Made by a program: the position numbers and the translations under genes
Notes under the pieces: model-generated
Databases searched by the model: none
Seen by the model: only the letters and a program-made list of their open reading frames with translations
What the model was told of the DNA's origin: nothing
DNA from: Robertmurraya andreesenii
GTDB taxonomy: Bacteria; Bacillota; Bacilli; Bacillales; Cytobacillaceae
Assembly: GCF_030813005.1 (NCBI RefSeq)
Contig: NZ_JAUSTU010000007.1
Coordinates: 119,574-183,573 of the forward strand
DNA length: 64,000 bases
Direction of reading: 5' to 3'
In this document: piece by piece, positions 17,630-25,957 of the stretch
How the letters are laid out: each line of letters starts with the position of its first letter
Numbering within the stretch: the stretch's first letter is position 1

Positions 17630-18178
17630 ATGAATAATCAAAACAGAACAAAGGTTGTTACAAGTGTCAACACACGTCTTAGCTACTTTCACGGCTGGGA
17701 ACCCGTATCTATCAATGGCGGAGCGGAAAAGTACAGCGTATCCGTATTGATTCCCAAAACAGATAAGGAAACCATCAATGCTATCAATGCAGCAGTAGAT
17801 GCAGCCATTGAAGAGGGCCTTGCAAAGTTTGGTGGTAAAAAGCCGAATAAGGCGGCTATCAAACTGCCACTTCGTGATGGTGATGTAGAACGTGACGATG
17901 AGGCTTATAAAGGGCATTACTTTGTAAATGCCAACAGCAAGACTCCACCCCAAATAGTAGATAAAGCAGTCAGACCTATCTTGGATCGCAACGAGGTTTA
18001 CAGTGGTTGCTATGCAAGAGTATCCCTGAATTTCTACGCTTTTAATTCTAATGGCAATAAGGGTGTAGCTTGTGGTCTTGGCAACATCCAGAAGATAAGC
18101 GATGGAGAGCCTTTAGGCGGAAGAACCAATGCAGCTGATGACTTCACAACGATTGAAGATGATGATTTTCTAGCATAA
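17630..18178 (+). CDS. DUF2815 protein (probable phage single-strand DNA-binding role)
   Basis: 182 residues ending in an acidic tail (DDFTTIEDDDFLA) like that of SSB proteins, which recruits partners. The NTRLSYFHGWEPV start and GCYARVSLNFYAFNSNGNKG segment are typical of DUF2815. It sits between the nuclease-like DUF2800 gene and the DNA polymerase gene, as in many Firmicute phages. The SSB-like role is inferred from the tail and context. Confidence 0.75.
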   Translation: MNNQNRTKVVTSVNTRLSYFHGWEPVSINGGAEKYSVSVLIPKTDKETINAINAAVDAAIEEGLAKFGGKKPNKAAIKLPLRDGDVERDDEAYKGHYFVNANSKTPPQIVDKAVRPILDRNEVYSGCYARVSLNFYAFNSNGNKGVACGLGNIQKISDGEPLGGRTNAADDFTTIEDDDFLA

Positions 18179-18250
18179 GGAATAAATACAGATGAGGTGG
18201 TGGAGGTTGTTCTTCTGCCACCTCGTTTGCATTGGAAAGGGTGGTAATAC

Positions 18251-20185
18251 ATGAACTCTATTTCTATTGACATTGAAACATTTAGTGGCGCCAATCTTCA
18301 AAAATCTGGAGTTTACCGTTATGCCGAGAGTGATGACTTTGAAATTCTACTATTTGGCTACTCGGTGGATGGCGGTGAAGTACAAGTTGTTGACCTTGCT
18401 TGCGGGGAGGAAATCCCCGATGAAATTATAAACGCACTTTTGGATGATTCCGTTACCAAATGGGCTTTTAATGCAATGTTTGAGCGTGTGTGTCTATCAA
18501 AATGGCTTAACCTTACAGAATATCTTGACCCCGCATCCTGGAAATGCTCCATGATATGGTCGGCATATATGGGGTTACCACTTTCTTTGGAGGGAGTTGG
18601 GGCGGTTCTAGGTTTGGAGAAACAAAAGCTAACAGAGGGTAAAGACCTCATCAAATATTTCTGTACACCTTGCTCCCCTACTAAATCAAATGGTGGTCGA
18701 GTTCGTAATCTGCCAGAACATGACATGGATAAATGGGAGCGGTTTAAAGCCTATAATCTTCGGGATGTGGAAGCTGAGATGTCAATACAACAGAGATTTT
18801 CTAAGTTTCTGGTGCCGGAAAATATCTGGGAGGAATATCATCTCGACCAGGAAATCAATGATCGCGGCATTGCCATTGACATGACTTTCGTAAAACAGGC
18901 TGTTGTGATGGATGAACATTCCCGTGAAAAGTTAATGGCTTTAATGCAAGATATAACCAATTTAGAGAATCCAAACTCTGTACAACAAATGAAAGACTGG
19001 CTTGCCGATAATGGGCTAGAAACAGATACCCTTGGTAAAAAAGCAGTTGCTGAGATGCTAAAGACGGCTCCTGAACCACTAGGAACTGTTTTAGAACTCC
19101 GTCAGCAACTTGCAAAATCCTCGGTGAAAAAATACACGGCAATGGAGAATGCGGTATGTAATGATGGTCGGGCAAGAGGAATGTTTCAGTTTTATGGTGC
19201 AAACAGAACTGGTAGGTTTTCGGGCAGGCTTATTCAACTGCAAAATCTCCCTCAAAACCATATGCCCGATTTGGAACAGGCTCGTGCTTTAGTTCGTAGC
19301 GGAAACTTTGATGCTCTTACCTTACTTTATGATTCAATCCCAGAGGTACTGTCGGAACTTATCCGTACCGCTTTTATACCACGAGAAGGTATGAAGTTCA
19401 TTGTGGCAGATTTTTCAGCGATTGAGGCTCGTGTCATTGCCTGGCTAGCAGGCGAAAAATGGAGAATAGACGTTTTCCAAAACGGCGGAGACATCTACTG
19501 TGCCAGTGCTTCTCAAATGTTTAATGTACCTGTTGAGAAGCATGGTGTGAATGGCCATCTTCGTCAGAAAGGGAAAATTGCCGAACTTGCTCTCGGTTAT
19601 GGCGGATCGGTTGGGGCATTAAAATCAATGGGAGCTTTAGAGATGGGGATTGAAGAAGAGGAACTTCAGCTTCTTGTAACGGCTTGGAGACAATCCAATC
19701 CCAATATTACAAAACTGTGGTGGGATGTTGACCGGGCAGTAAAAACTTGTGTTAAGCAAAAAACTCCCACAGAGACACACGGCATTAAATTTATCTATCA
19801 AAGCGGGATGCTCTTTATTGCTCTTCCTTCTGGTAGACGGCTTGCCTATGTGAAACCTCGTATGGGAGAGAATATGTTTGGCGGTGAGTCGGTTACTTAT
19901 GAAGGGGTCGGTGGGACGAAAAAATGGGATAGAATCGAAAGCTATGGACCCAAATTTGTAGAGAATATTGTTCAGGCAATCAGTCGTGACATCTTGTGTC
20001 ATGCCATGCAGACATTAAAGAATTGTTCCATTGTGGCTCATGTACACGATGAAATTATCATCGAGGCAGATATGGGGACGTCACTTTCCGCTATCTGTGA
20101 ACAGATGGCTAAGATACCAACATGGGCAAATGGCCTGTTGCTTAGTGCTGATGGTTATGAGTGTCAGTTTTATCAAAAAGATTAA
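18251..20185 (+). CDS. Phage family-A DNA polymerase with 3'-5' exonuclease
   Basis: 644 residues. The exonuclease begins at once with SIDIETFS (D7, E9). The polymerase domain shows motif A VADFSAIEARVIAWLAGE (D387), motif B KGKIAELALGYGGSVGAL and motif C HVHDEI (D600). There is no 5'-nuclease domain, as is usual for phage polymerases. All catalytic acids are present, so it should be active and replicate phage DNA together with the VapE-type helicase. The start ATG has AAAGGGTGG upstream. Confidence 0.9.
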   Translation: MNSISIDIETFSGANLQKSGVYRYAESDDFEILLFGYSVDGGEVQVVDLACGEEIPDEIINALLDDSVTKWAFNAMFERVCLSKWLNLTEYLDPASWKCSMIWSAYMGLPLSLEGVGAVLGLEKQKLTEGKDLIKYFCTPCSPTKSNGGRVRNLPEHDMDKWERFKAYNLRDVEAEMSIQQRFSKFLVPENIWEEYHLDQEINDRGIAIDMTFVKQAVVMDEHSREKLMALMQDITNLENPNSVQQMKDWLADNGLETDTLGKKAVAEMLKTAPEPLGTVLELRQQLAKSSVKKYTAMENAVCNDGRARGMFQFYGANRTGRFSGRLIQLQNLPQNHMPDLEQARALVRSGNFDALTLLYDSIPEVLSELIRTAFIPREGMKFIVADFSAIEARVIAWLAGEKWRIDVFQNGGDIYCASASQMFNVPVEKHGVNGHLRQKGKIAELALGYGGSVGALKSMGALEMGIEEEELQLLVTAWRQSNPNITKLWWDVDRAVKTCVKQKTPTETHGIKFIYQSGMLFIALPSGRRLAYVKPRMGENMFGGESVTYEGVGGTKKWDRIESYGPKFVENIVQAISRDILCHAMQTLKNCSIVAHVHDEIIIEADMGTSLSAICEQMAKIPTWANGLLLSADGYECQFYQKD

Positions 20186-20248
20186 AATTATTCGGTATTC
20201 GGATTATCATGTGGTAGAAGTTAAAAGACCTTCAACTTTTAAATAATG

Positions 20249-20294
20249 AAAACAGGATAGCACTTATTTTATGATTAGTAGGTGCTACCCTGTT
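20249..20294 (+). terminator. Stem-loop after the DNA polymerase gene
   Basis: AAACAGGATAGCACT pairs with AGGTGCTACCCTGTTT across a loop of about 14 bases. The T-run is short. It probably closes the first early operon. Confidence 0.55.
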
Positions 20295-20386
20295 TGTTCA
20301 GTAAACGCGCCCTATTCTTGAAGATCAAGATAAAAAATAATGCCTATAGCTAATTGAACTAACGCACCCGTTAGTGCAAAAGAATG

Positions 20387-20728
20387 CTACTTTTCGTTTG
20401 CACGTATTCTTGCAAATGTAGAAGGTGAAAACGAAACCTCATATTGTCCTCCAAGTTCTTTTTGCACTTGTTTTGTTAGTATCAAACCCTGCTTATTGTG
20501 TTCTTCTTCAAGTTTAATTCCATCAGGGACAATTTCATCTTTATCCCAATCTATCCATTCACCATACTTCCCTATCCATTTCATTAACTCCGACTTCAAG
20601 TCAAGTGAAATTGGAATCTCCTCTATGTCAAGGTTACAATAACATTGATTGCACCAAATTGGGTCAGCACACACATCACCTTCAACCTTCAAGTTATAAA
20701 TTCCCTTTTGTTCACAGAAACATTTCAT
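20387..20728 (-). CDS. Cysteine-rich hypothetical protein
   Basis: 113 residues from the ATG of MKCFCEQKG. Six cysteines occur in the first 31 residues (CFC, C, C-x-x-C-x-C), a probable zinc-binding knuckle; the rest is acidic and helical. It is on the minus strand, opposite to the replication genes. I do not recognise a function. It is one of three small minus-strand genes that look like a lysogenic-conversion strip. Confidence 0.6.
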   Translation of the reverse strand: MKCFCEQKGIYNLKVEGDVCADPIWCNQCYCNLDIEEIPISLDLKSELMKWIGKYGEWIDWDKDEIVPDGIKLEEEHNKQGLILTKQVQKELGGQYEVSFSPSTFARIRANEK

Positions 20729-20829
20729 ATATCTAATACCCTCCAAATCTTAACTTCCATAAGAAGAGGTACTGCTACATCAACAGCTCCTCAGCTATCG
20801 CTACCCGTTACTTCCATAAGCAACTTCCT

Positions 20830-21144
20830 TTAGTTTTTTGGAAGAATCCCGTTAGTAATCTTTTGTAATACTTTGTTTAGAATGCTTATACATAAATAAA
20901 GTGCTATACAAACGACTACAAGAAAAATTACATACTTAAAGAATATATTTGAAAAATATCCCGCAACCCAATTTCCACCGTAGTATATAAAAATAAAGGC
21001 TATAAAAACTGTAATAAGATAGGAAATCACTACACCAAAAATCTGACGTTTTGTCAGTTCCTTTAAAATTTTTCTATTTTTCAAGATAGCACGAATCAGT
21101 ATTACAATGAACAAAGTCGTCATTAAAATATCTATCATATTCAT
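20830..21144 (-). CDS. Small membrane protein, three predicted TM helices
   Basis: 104 residues from ATG 21144, which follows a run of seven G (ribosome site) by about 5 nt. Hydrophobic segments lie near residues 4-22, 36-58 and 65-88. The longer reading back to 21171 lacks a ribosome site. It has no recognised domain. It is one of the minus-strand accessory genes inside the prophage and may be a superinfection-exclusion protein; that is only inference. Confidence 0.55.
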   Translation of the reverse strand: MNMIDILMTTLFIVILIRAILKNRKILKELTKRQIFGVVISYLITVFIAFIFIYYGGNWVAGYFSNIFFKYVIFLVVVCIALYLCISILNKVLQKITNGILPKN

Positions 21145-21277
21145 ATAACCCCCCCTAAACCATACAAACATAATATAAATACCTATTTCTTATCCCATAA
21201 ACCTGCGTCTTTACTTCAGGGCATTACGCTTCTTGAAGATAAGCACCCGTTAATTGAACAATAAAATTAGTACCTCA

Positions 21278-21574
21278 CTAATTAGCCCAATCAAAACTTC
21301 TTATTTTAAATCCTTGTTTCTTTGCATAGTTATTAATTGCTTTAAGCAGCTTACTTTTGGAAATAGAAAATGATTGGTGAATTTCTCTCTTTTCATCAAT
21401 TACATATTCTGCAAAAACAATATAGTTTAAGAAATCCATTTTTTTTACAACATATTGGTTGCATTCATATTCTCCGCATCTGATATTTCCAGAATAGATA
21501 AAACGAATAAGTCCGTCATAATAGTCTTGATGAGAAATCTCCACTTTCAAAAAATCTTGTAATATATCTTGCAT
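21278..21574 (-). CDS. Hypothetical protein, 98 aa
   Basis: A soluble, mixed alpha/beta protein starting MQDILQDFLKVEISHQDYY with two cysteines in the middle (CGEYEC). A GAGG site is upstream of the ATG. No family is recognised. It is the promoter-proximal gene of the minus-strand strip if the three genes are cotranscribed. Confidence 0.5.
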   Translation of the reverse strand: MQDILQDFLKVEISHQDYYDGLIRFIYSGNIRCGEYECNQYVVKKMDFLNYIVFAEYVIDEKREIHQSFSISKSKLLKAINNYAKKQGFKIRSFDWAN

Positions 21575-21719
21575 TAAATCACATCCTCAAGTAAATTCCT
21601 TCATTTTTAAATTAAATCGGATTTATTTATTACAAATTCTTCTTCAACTCTTCTGCCCCGTTAGTTTAAGTGAAAGCTTTCACAACTTCTTCATTCAATA
21701 GCAATTTTCTATATACACA

Positions 21720-21845
21720 TTATTCCTTGGCCCGTTTGTTGAAGTAAAAAACTGCTGAATCAATCTTTGAATCCATTTTAGCATAAACAAATTCCTTACG
21801 ATAATCAGAATTCTAAATAATTTTTTCAAAATCCTCAACAATCAT
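21720..21845 (-). pseudogene. Small minus-strand ORF with an in-frame amber stop
   Basis: Reading from ATG 21845 on the minus strand gives MIVEDFEKII, then TAG, then an open stretch NSDYRKEFVYAKMDSKID that continues to about 21720. The two parts look like one short protein in which a CAG may have become TAG. The GGAGGT site lies only about 2 nt before the ATG, which weakens the case. The end coordinate is approximate. Confidence 0.35.
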
Positions 21846-21867
21846 TACCTCCTGTGGCTATTAGGTA
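21830..21867 (+). repeat. Fragment resembling the 3' end of the sigma-like gene (copy 2)
   Basis: AATCCTCAAC, 16 bases, then GGCTATTAGGTAG, with the same internal spacing as at 15902-15940. In frame it reads KSSTIITSCGY-stop, like the end of the gene at 15409. It lies directly upstream of the antirepressor gene and marks a module junction. Confidence 0.5.
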
Positions 21868-21907
21868 GAGGAACTTTCCTCTGACTATATTGCAGGAGGT
21901 AATTCGT

Positions 21908-22660
21908 ATGGACGAATTAGTAAAAATCAATTATGAAAATCAACGACCAACCGTACTCGGTCGTGATTTACATGAAGCCTTGGAAGTAAAGACCGCTTAT
22001 AAAGATTGGTTTCCAAGAATGTGTGAGTACGGATTTGAGGAAGGATCAGACTTTAGCTCATTTTTGAGCGAAAGTACTGGAGGCAGACCAAGCATTGACC
22101 ATCAGTTAACAATTGACATGGCAAAAGAGCTATGCATGATACAGCGTACTCCAAAAGGGAAAGAGTGTCGCCAATACTTTCTTGAAATAGAAAGAAGATG
22201 GAATTCCCCAGAAGCAATCATGGCAAGGGCACTTCAGATTGCTAATCAACAGCTAACTCAAGTAAGGAAACAAAATAAAGTGCTTGAAGGTACGATTGCC
22301 GTTCAGAATCAGCAAATTGCAGAAATGAAACCGAAAGTCTCCTATTACGATGTAGTTTTAAATTGCAAAGACCTCATTTCCACCTCAGCAATTGCCAAAG
22401 ATTACGGCAAGTCAGCTATTTGGATGAATCGCTATCTTAATAAAAAGGGTGTCCAGTTTAAACAAGGCGGCATCTGGCTTTTATATCAGAAGTATGCGGA
22501 AAAAGGCTACACCAGCACCAAGACACATAGCTACCTTGGCAGTAACGGTGAACAGCATACAAAGGTCCATACATATTGGACTCAAAAAGGCAGACTCTTC
22601 ATTTACGAACTGATGAAGGCGGACGGTATTTTGCCTCAGATAGAAATGGAGGGTGTGTAA
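21908..22660 (+). CDS. Phage antirepressor (AntA N-terminal, KilA-C C-terminal)
   Basis: 250 residues. The N-terminal AntA/BRO-like domain reads LGRDLHEALEVKTAYKDWF. The C-terminal KilA-C type DNA-binding region includes LISTSAIAKDYGKSAIWMN and GGIWLLYQKY. Antirepressors inactivate the lysogenic repressor or bind DNA to promote lytic growth. The start is ATG 21908 after CAGGAGGTAA; the TTG at 21890 precedes that site. It overlaps the next gene by one base and heads the second early operon. Confidence 0.85.
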   Translation: MDELVKINYENQRPTVLGRDLHEALEVKTAYKDWFPRMCEYGFEEGSDFSSFLSESTGGRPSIDHQLTIDMAKELCMIQRTPKGKECRQYFLEIERRWNSPEAIMARALQIANQQLTQVRKQNKVLEGTIAVQNQQIAEMKPKVSYYDVVLNCKDLISTSAIAKDYGKSAIWMNRYLNKKGVQFKQGGIWLLYQKYAEKGYTSTKTHSYLGSNGEQHTKVHTYWTQKGRLFIYELMKADGILPQIEMEGV

Positions 22661-23094
22661 TGGGGATCAACAAATTTAACCATGAAGGATACCATGACCC
22701 AACTCCCCATGAAGCACTGACCAACATAATGAGAAAGGAAAAGGCAGAGAAAAAATCTGCCTTTAAGCCGCTTGTATATATCTGTTCTCCCTATTCCGGT
22801 GATGTAGAAGGAAACATTAAAAAGGCTCGCAGTTTTTGCAGGTTTGCTCTAGACCAAAACTGTATCCCGATTGCTCCCCATCTTATGTTTCCTCAGTTTA
22901 TGGATGATGAAAACCCAGAGGAACGGGAGCTTGCCATATTTATGGACATCGTGCTTATGGGCAAATGCTCCGAGGTGTGGGTGCTGGGCAATACCATCTC
23001 AACCGGTATGGCGAGGGAAATTGAAGTAGCCAAGAAACGCAGACAAACGGTCAGATATTTTAGTCCGGAGCATGAGGAGGTTGAAAGCTTATGA
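22660..23094 (+). CDS. DUF4406-type nucleotide-modifying-enzyme-like protein
   Basis: 144 residues. PLVYICSPYSGDVEGNIKKA starts the Rossmann-like fold of the DUF4406/nucleoside 2-deoxyribosyltransferase relatives. APHLMFPQFMDD and a late GNTISTGMAREIEVAKK helix complete it. These proteins may act on nucleotides during phage DNA synthesis; activity is not proven. The start ATG shares a base with the antirepressor stop and GGAGGGTG is upstream. It overlaps the next gene by 4 bp. Confidence 0.7.
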   Translation: MGINKFNHEGYHDPTPHEALTNIMRKEKAEKKSAFKPLVYICSPYSGDVEGNIKKARSFCRFALDQNCIPIAPHLMFPQFMDDENPEERELAIFMDIVLMGKCSEVWVLGNTISTGMAREIEVAKKRRQTVRYFSPEHEEVESL

Positions 23095-25457
23095 AAATTG
23101 CAGTGGGCAATAGCCGGATGGATAGAAAATGGAAAAACAAAGATATCTCCTGGGAGGATTTTTGCTCCCGTGTAAAGACGACGCAACGCACCACGGAAAC
23201 AGTAGAAGAATATCGGAAGTTAAAAAGAGGTCAACAAGATGATACCAAGGATGTAGGCGGCTTTGTCGGAGGACATTTAAAAGAAGGAAGGCGAAAGAAG
23301 GGCAATGTTCTGTGTCGTTCTTTGCTCACCCTTGATATGGATTACGGTAGACCAGATGTTTGGGAGCAAATCAGTATGCTTTTTGATTTCAAATGTTGCG
23401 TTTACTCCACTCATAAGCACACACCAGAAAATCCAAGACTCAGACTTATCGTTCCCCTTGCTCGTGAGATCAGCGAAGAAGAATATGCAGCTGTTGGACG
23501 TATGGTGGCAAAAGAAATTGGTATTGATCTTTTCGATGATACGACATATGAACCCCATCGCCTTATGTATTGGCCATCCACTTCCTCTAATGGTCAATTT
23601 GTCTACGAAGAGCAGGATGGAGAATTACTTGACCCCGATGTTTATCTATTAAAATATGAAAATTGGCGGGATACATCAACTTGGCCTGTATCAAGCAGGC
23701 AGTCTGAAGTTATTAATCGCAGTCTGAAAGAACAAGCAGATCCTCTTTTAAAGGAAGGTGTGGTAGGAACTTTCTGTCGCGCCTATTCCGTTCGTGAAGC
23801 AATTGATAAATTTTTAGGTGCAGTTTATGAACCATCTGCTATGGAAGGGCGATATGACTATATTCCAGCTGACAGTAGTGCGGGTGTGATTATCTATGAT
23901 GATAAATTTGCATACAGCCACCATGCTACTGATCCAGCAAGCGGCCTGCTCCTTAATGCTTTTGATCTCGTTCGTATTCATAAATTCGGCTCTTTAGATG
24001 ATAGAGCTTCCACTACTACGGCTCCTGGCAGGATGCCGTCTTTTGTGGCAATGTGCGAGTTTGCTATAAAAGATGAAGTGGTAAAAGCTGAGTTCGCAAA
24101 GGAGAGACAGGCTCAGGCTGAAGAGGAGTTTAGTGATGAGGATTGGCAGACAGGTTTGGAATTGGATAAGCAAGGTCGGATAAAAGACACGCTGGACAAT
24201 ATCGTTCAGATTATTCGGCATGATGAAGATTTACAGTATATAGCTTTCAACTGCCACCGTGATGGTATAGATGCCAAAGGTGGTCTGCCTTGGGAACAGA
24301 TCAAGGCTGGTTGGAATGATTCGGACAATGCCCTTCTTAAGGTGTACTTAAGCAGCAAATACGGAGTTTATTCTCCTACCAAGACCAAGGATGCTGTGCT
24401 AGCGGTGGCGGCTGAACGAGCCTACCACCCTGTTAAGGAGTACCTAGACTCCCTGCCAAAATGGGATGGTATTAGCCGAGTAGAAAATCTACTCATTGAT
24501 TATTTCGGTGCAACAGATAATTCCTACACAAAGGCAATTATTCGTAAAACGATGGTTGCAGCGGTAGCCCGCATTTATAGGCCCGGTACAAAGTTTGATA
24601 GTGTTCTAATCTTAAACGGGCCTCAAGGTATCGGTAAGTCAACCTTCTTTGCCAAACTTGCTGGAGACTGGTTTTCAGATAGTTTGACTATTACAGATAT
24701 GAAGGATAAATCCGGGGCTGAGAAACTTCAGGGATATTGGTTGTTGGAACTGGGTGAGCTTGCTGGTATGCGTAAGACGGATGTGGAAATTGTGAAATCT
24801 TTTATTTCAAGGGCGGATGATAAGTACCGTGCCAGTTATGGGGTCAACGTCGAAAGCCATCCCCGTCAGTGTGTAATTGTAGGTTCAACGAATGCAGAAA
24901 GTGGATTTCTTCGGGATATTACAGGCAACCGCAGATTCTGGCCAGTCCGTATTAGCGGTAACGGTAAAAAGAAAGCTTGGCAGATGACCAAAGAGGAAGT
25001 GCAGCAGATTTGGGCAGAGGCACTAGAGCTATATGAGAAGGGCGAAAAACTCTACCTTGAAGGTGATGATATATCCATGGCAACTAGTGAACAGGCAGAT
25101 GCCATGGAAACAGATGAACGAGAAGGACTGGTTCGTACTTACTTGGATACGCTCTTGCCGGATGATTGGGACACGATGTCTCTGTACGAGCGTAGAAATT
25201 TCCTCGGCGGTAGTGAATTTGGCGGCGGCACCCGTGTTGGAACAGTAAAAAGGACTCTTGTCTGCAATATGGAGATTTGGTGTGAATGTTTCGGTAAAGA
25301 GGCATCAATGCTAAAGCCTTCAGATTCCTATGCCATCGGTGCCATTATGAGAAAGATCAGTGAGTGGAACAAGTACACTGGGAACAAGAATGGTGTTGTA
25401 ACGTTTCCTGTCTACGGAAAGCAACGAGCTTATTCCCGAGTCGAGGAACAACGCTAA
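23091..25457 (+). CDS. VapE-type primase-helicase (virulence-associated E / D5-like)
   Basis: 788 residues. The N-terminal half contains a primase-like domain (LLTLDMDYGRPDVWEQ, with DxD acidic residues, and VYSTHKHTPENPRLRLIVP). The C-terminal half is a superfamily-3-like helicase with Walker A NGPQGIGKST (residues 509-518), Walker B WLLELGELAG and a sensor region IVGSTNAESGFLRD. It should prime and unwind phage DNA at the origin and work with the family-A polymerase. The repeat-rich region just downstream may be the origin. Confidence 0.85.
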   Translation: MKIAVGNSRMDRKWKNKDISWEDFCSRVKTTQRTTETVEEYRKLKRGQQDDTKDVGGFVGGHLKEGRRKKGNVLCRSLLTLDMDYGRPDVWEQISMLFDFKCCVYSTHKHTPENPRLRLIVPLAREISEEEYAAVGRMVAKEIGIDLFDDTTYEPHRLMYWPSTSSNGQFVYEEQDGELLDPDVYLLKYENWRDTSTWPVSSRQSEVINRSLKEQADPLLKEGVVGTFCRAYSVREAIDKFLGAVYEPSAMEGRYDYIPADSSAGVIIYDDKFAYSHHATDPASGLLLNAFDLVRIHKFGSLDDRASTTTAPGRMPSFVAMCEFAIKDEVVKAEFAKERQAQAEEEFSDEDWQTGLELDKQGRIKDTLDNIVQIIRHDEDLQYIAFNCHRDGIDAKGGLPWEQIKAGWNDSDNALLKVYLSSKYGVYSPTKTKDAVLAVAAERAYHPVKEYLDSLPKWDGISRVENLLIDYFGATDNSYTKAIIRKTMVAAVARIYRPGTKFDSVLILNGPQGIGKSTFFAKLAGDWFSDSLTITDMKDKSGAEKLQGYWLLELGELAGMRKTDVEIVKSFISRADDKYRASYGVNVESHPRQCVIVGSTNAESGFLRDITGNRRFWPVRISGNGKKKAWQMTKEEVQQIWAEALELYEKGEKLYLEGDDISMATSEQADAMETDEREGLVRTYLDTLLPDDWDTMSLYERRNFLGGSEFGGGTRVGTVKRTLVCNMEIWCECFGKEASMLKPSDSYAIGAIMRKISEWNKYTGNKNGVVTFPVYGKQRAYSRVEEQR

Positions 25458-25651
25458 GTTGTACCTTAGCTTGTTCCCATACTAGTTCCTTCCCTAAAGT
25501 TAGTAATAATAAGGAAAATCAAAGGTTCGGAACAAGTGGAACAAGAAGTAACCTATTTATTTATAAATAGTAAAAAGAAGTAATAGTAGCCTGTGCGTAC
25601 ACGCATACACGCGCGTATAGGAAAATTGGTTCATAGTTGTTTTCTTGTTCC
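25445..25651 (+). repeat. GGAACAA repeats flanking AT-rich and alternating tracts; candidate replication origin
   Basis: GGAACAA(G) occurs at 25445, 25529 and 25538 and in reverse as CTTGTTCC at 25470 and 25644. Between them are an AT-rich palindromic stretch (CTATTTATTTATAAATAG region, about 25553-25570) and an alternating purine-pyrimidine tract (GTGCGTACACGCATACACGC). The 218-bp gap between the helicase and nuclease genes holds no ORF. Iteron-like repeats plus an AT-rich tract next to the helicase gene suit a phage origin; an operator cluster is the alternative. Confidence 0.5.
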
Positions 25652-25675
25652 GGCCTTTTTATATGGGAGGTATTT

Positions 25676-25957
25676 ATGCTTGAAAAATATATCGAAAAGA
25701 AACTGGTGGCTGAGGTAAAAAAGATGGGAGGCATTGCAGCGAAGTTTGTTAGCCCAGGTTTAGATGGAATGCCAGACCGCCTAGTGCTTTTACCGCATGG
25801 GAAGATGGCATTTGTGGAATTAAAGGCTCCCGGAAAGAAACCTCGACTGTTACAGATTAGAAGAATAAAGCAATTACAGAAGTTAGGCTTTGCCTGCTAT
25901 GTCATTGATGATGTTAAGCAGATTGGAGGGATACTCGGTGAAATACAATCCTCATAA
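25676..25957 (+). CDS. VRR-NUC domain nuclease
   Basis: 93 residues, the usual stand-alone VRR-NUC size. The PD-(D/E)xK active site is seen in GMPDRLVLLPHGKMAFVELK (D, E-x-K). Related proteins act on branched DNA. The start is ATG 25676 after GGGAGG; an in-frame start at 25637 has no site. It overlaps the helicase gene by 20 bp, a pairing common in Firmicute phages, where the two are thought to act together in recombination. Confidence 0.85.
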   Translation: MLEKYIEKKLVAEVKKMGGIAAKFVSPGLDGMPDRLVLLPHGKMAFVELKAPGKKPRLLQIRRIKQLQKLGFACYVIDDVKQIGGILGEIQSS

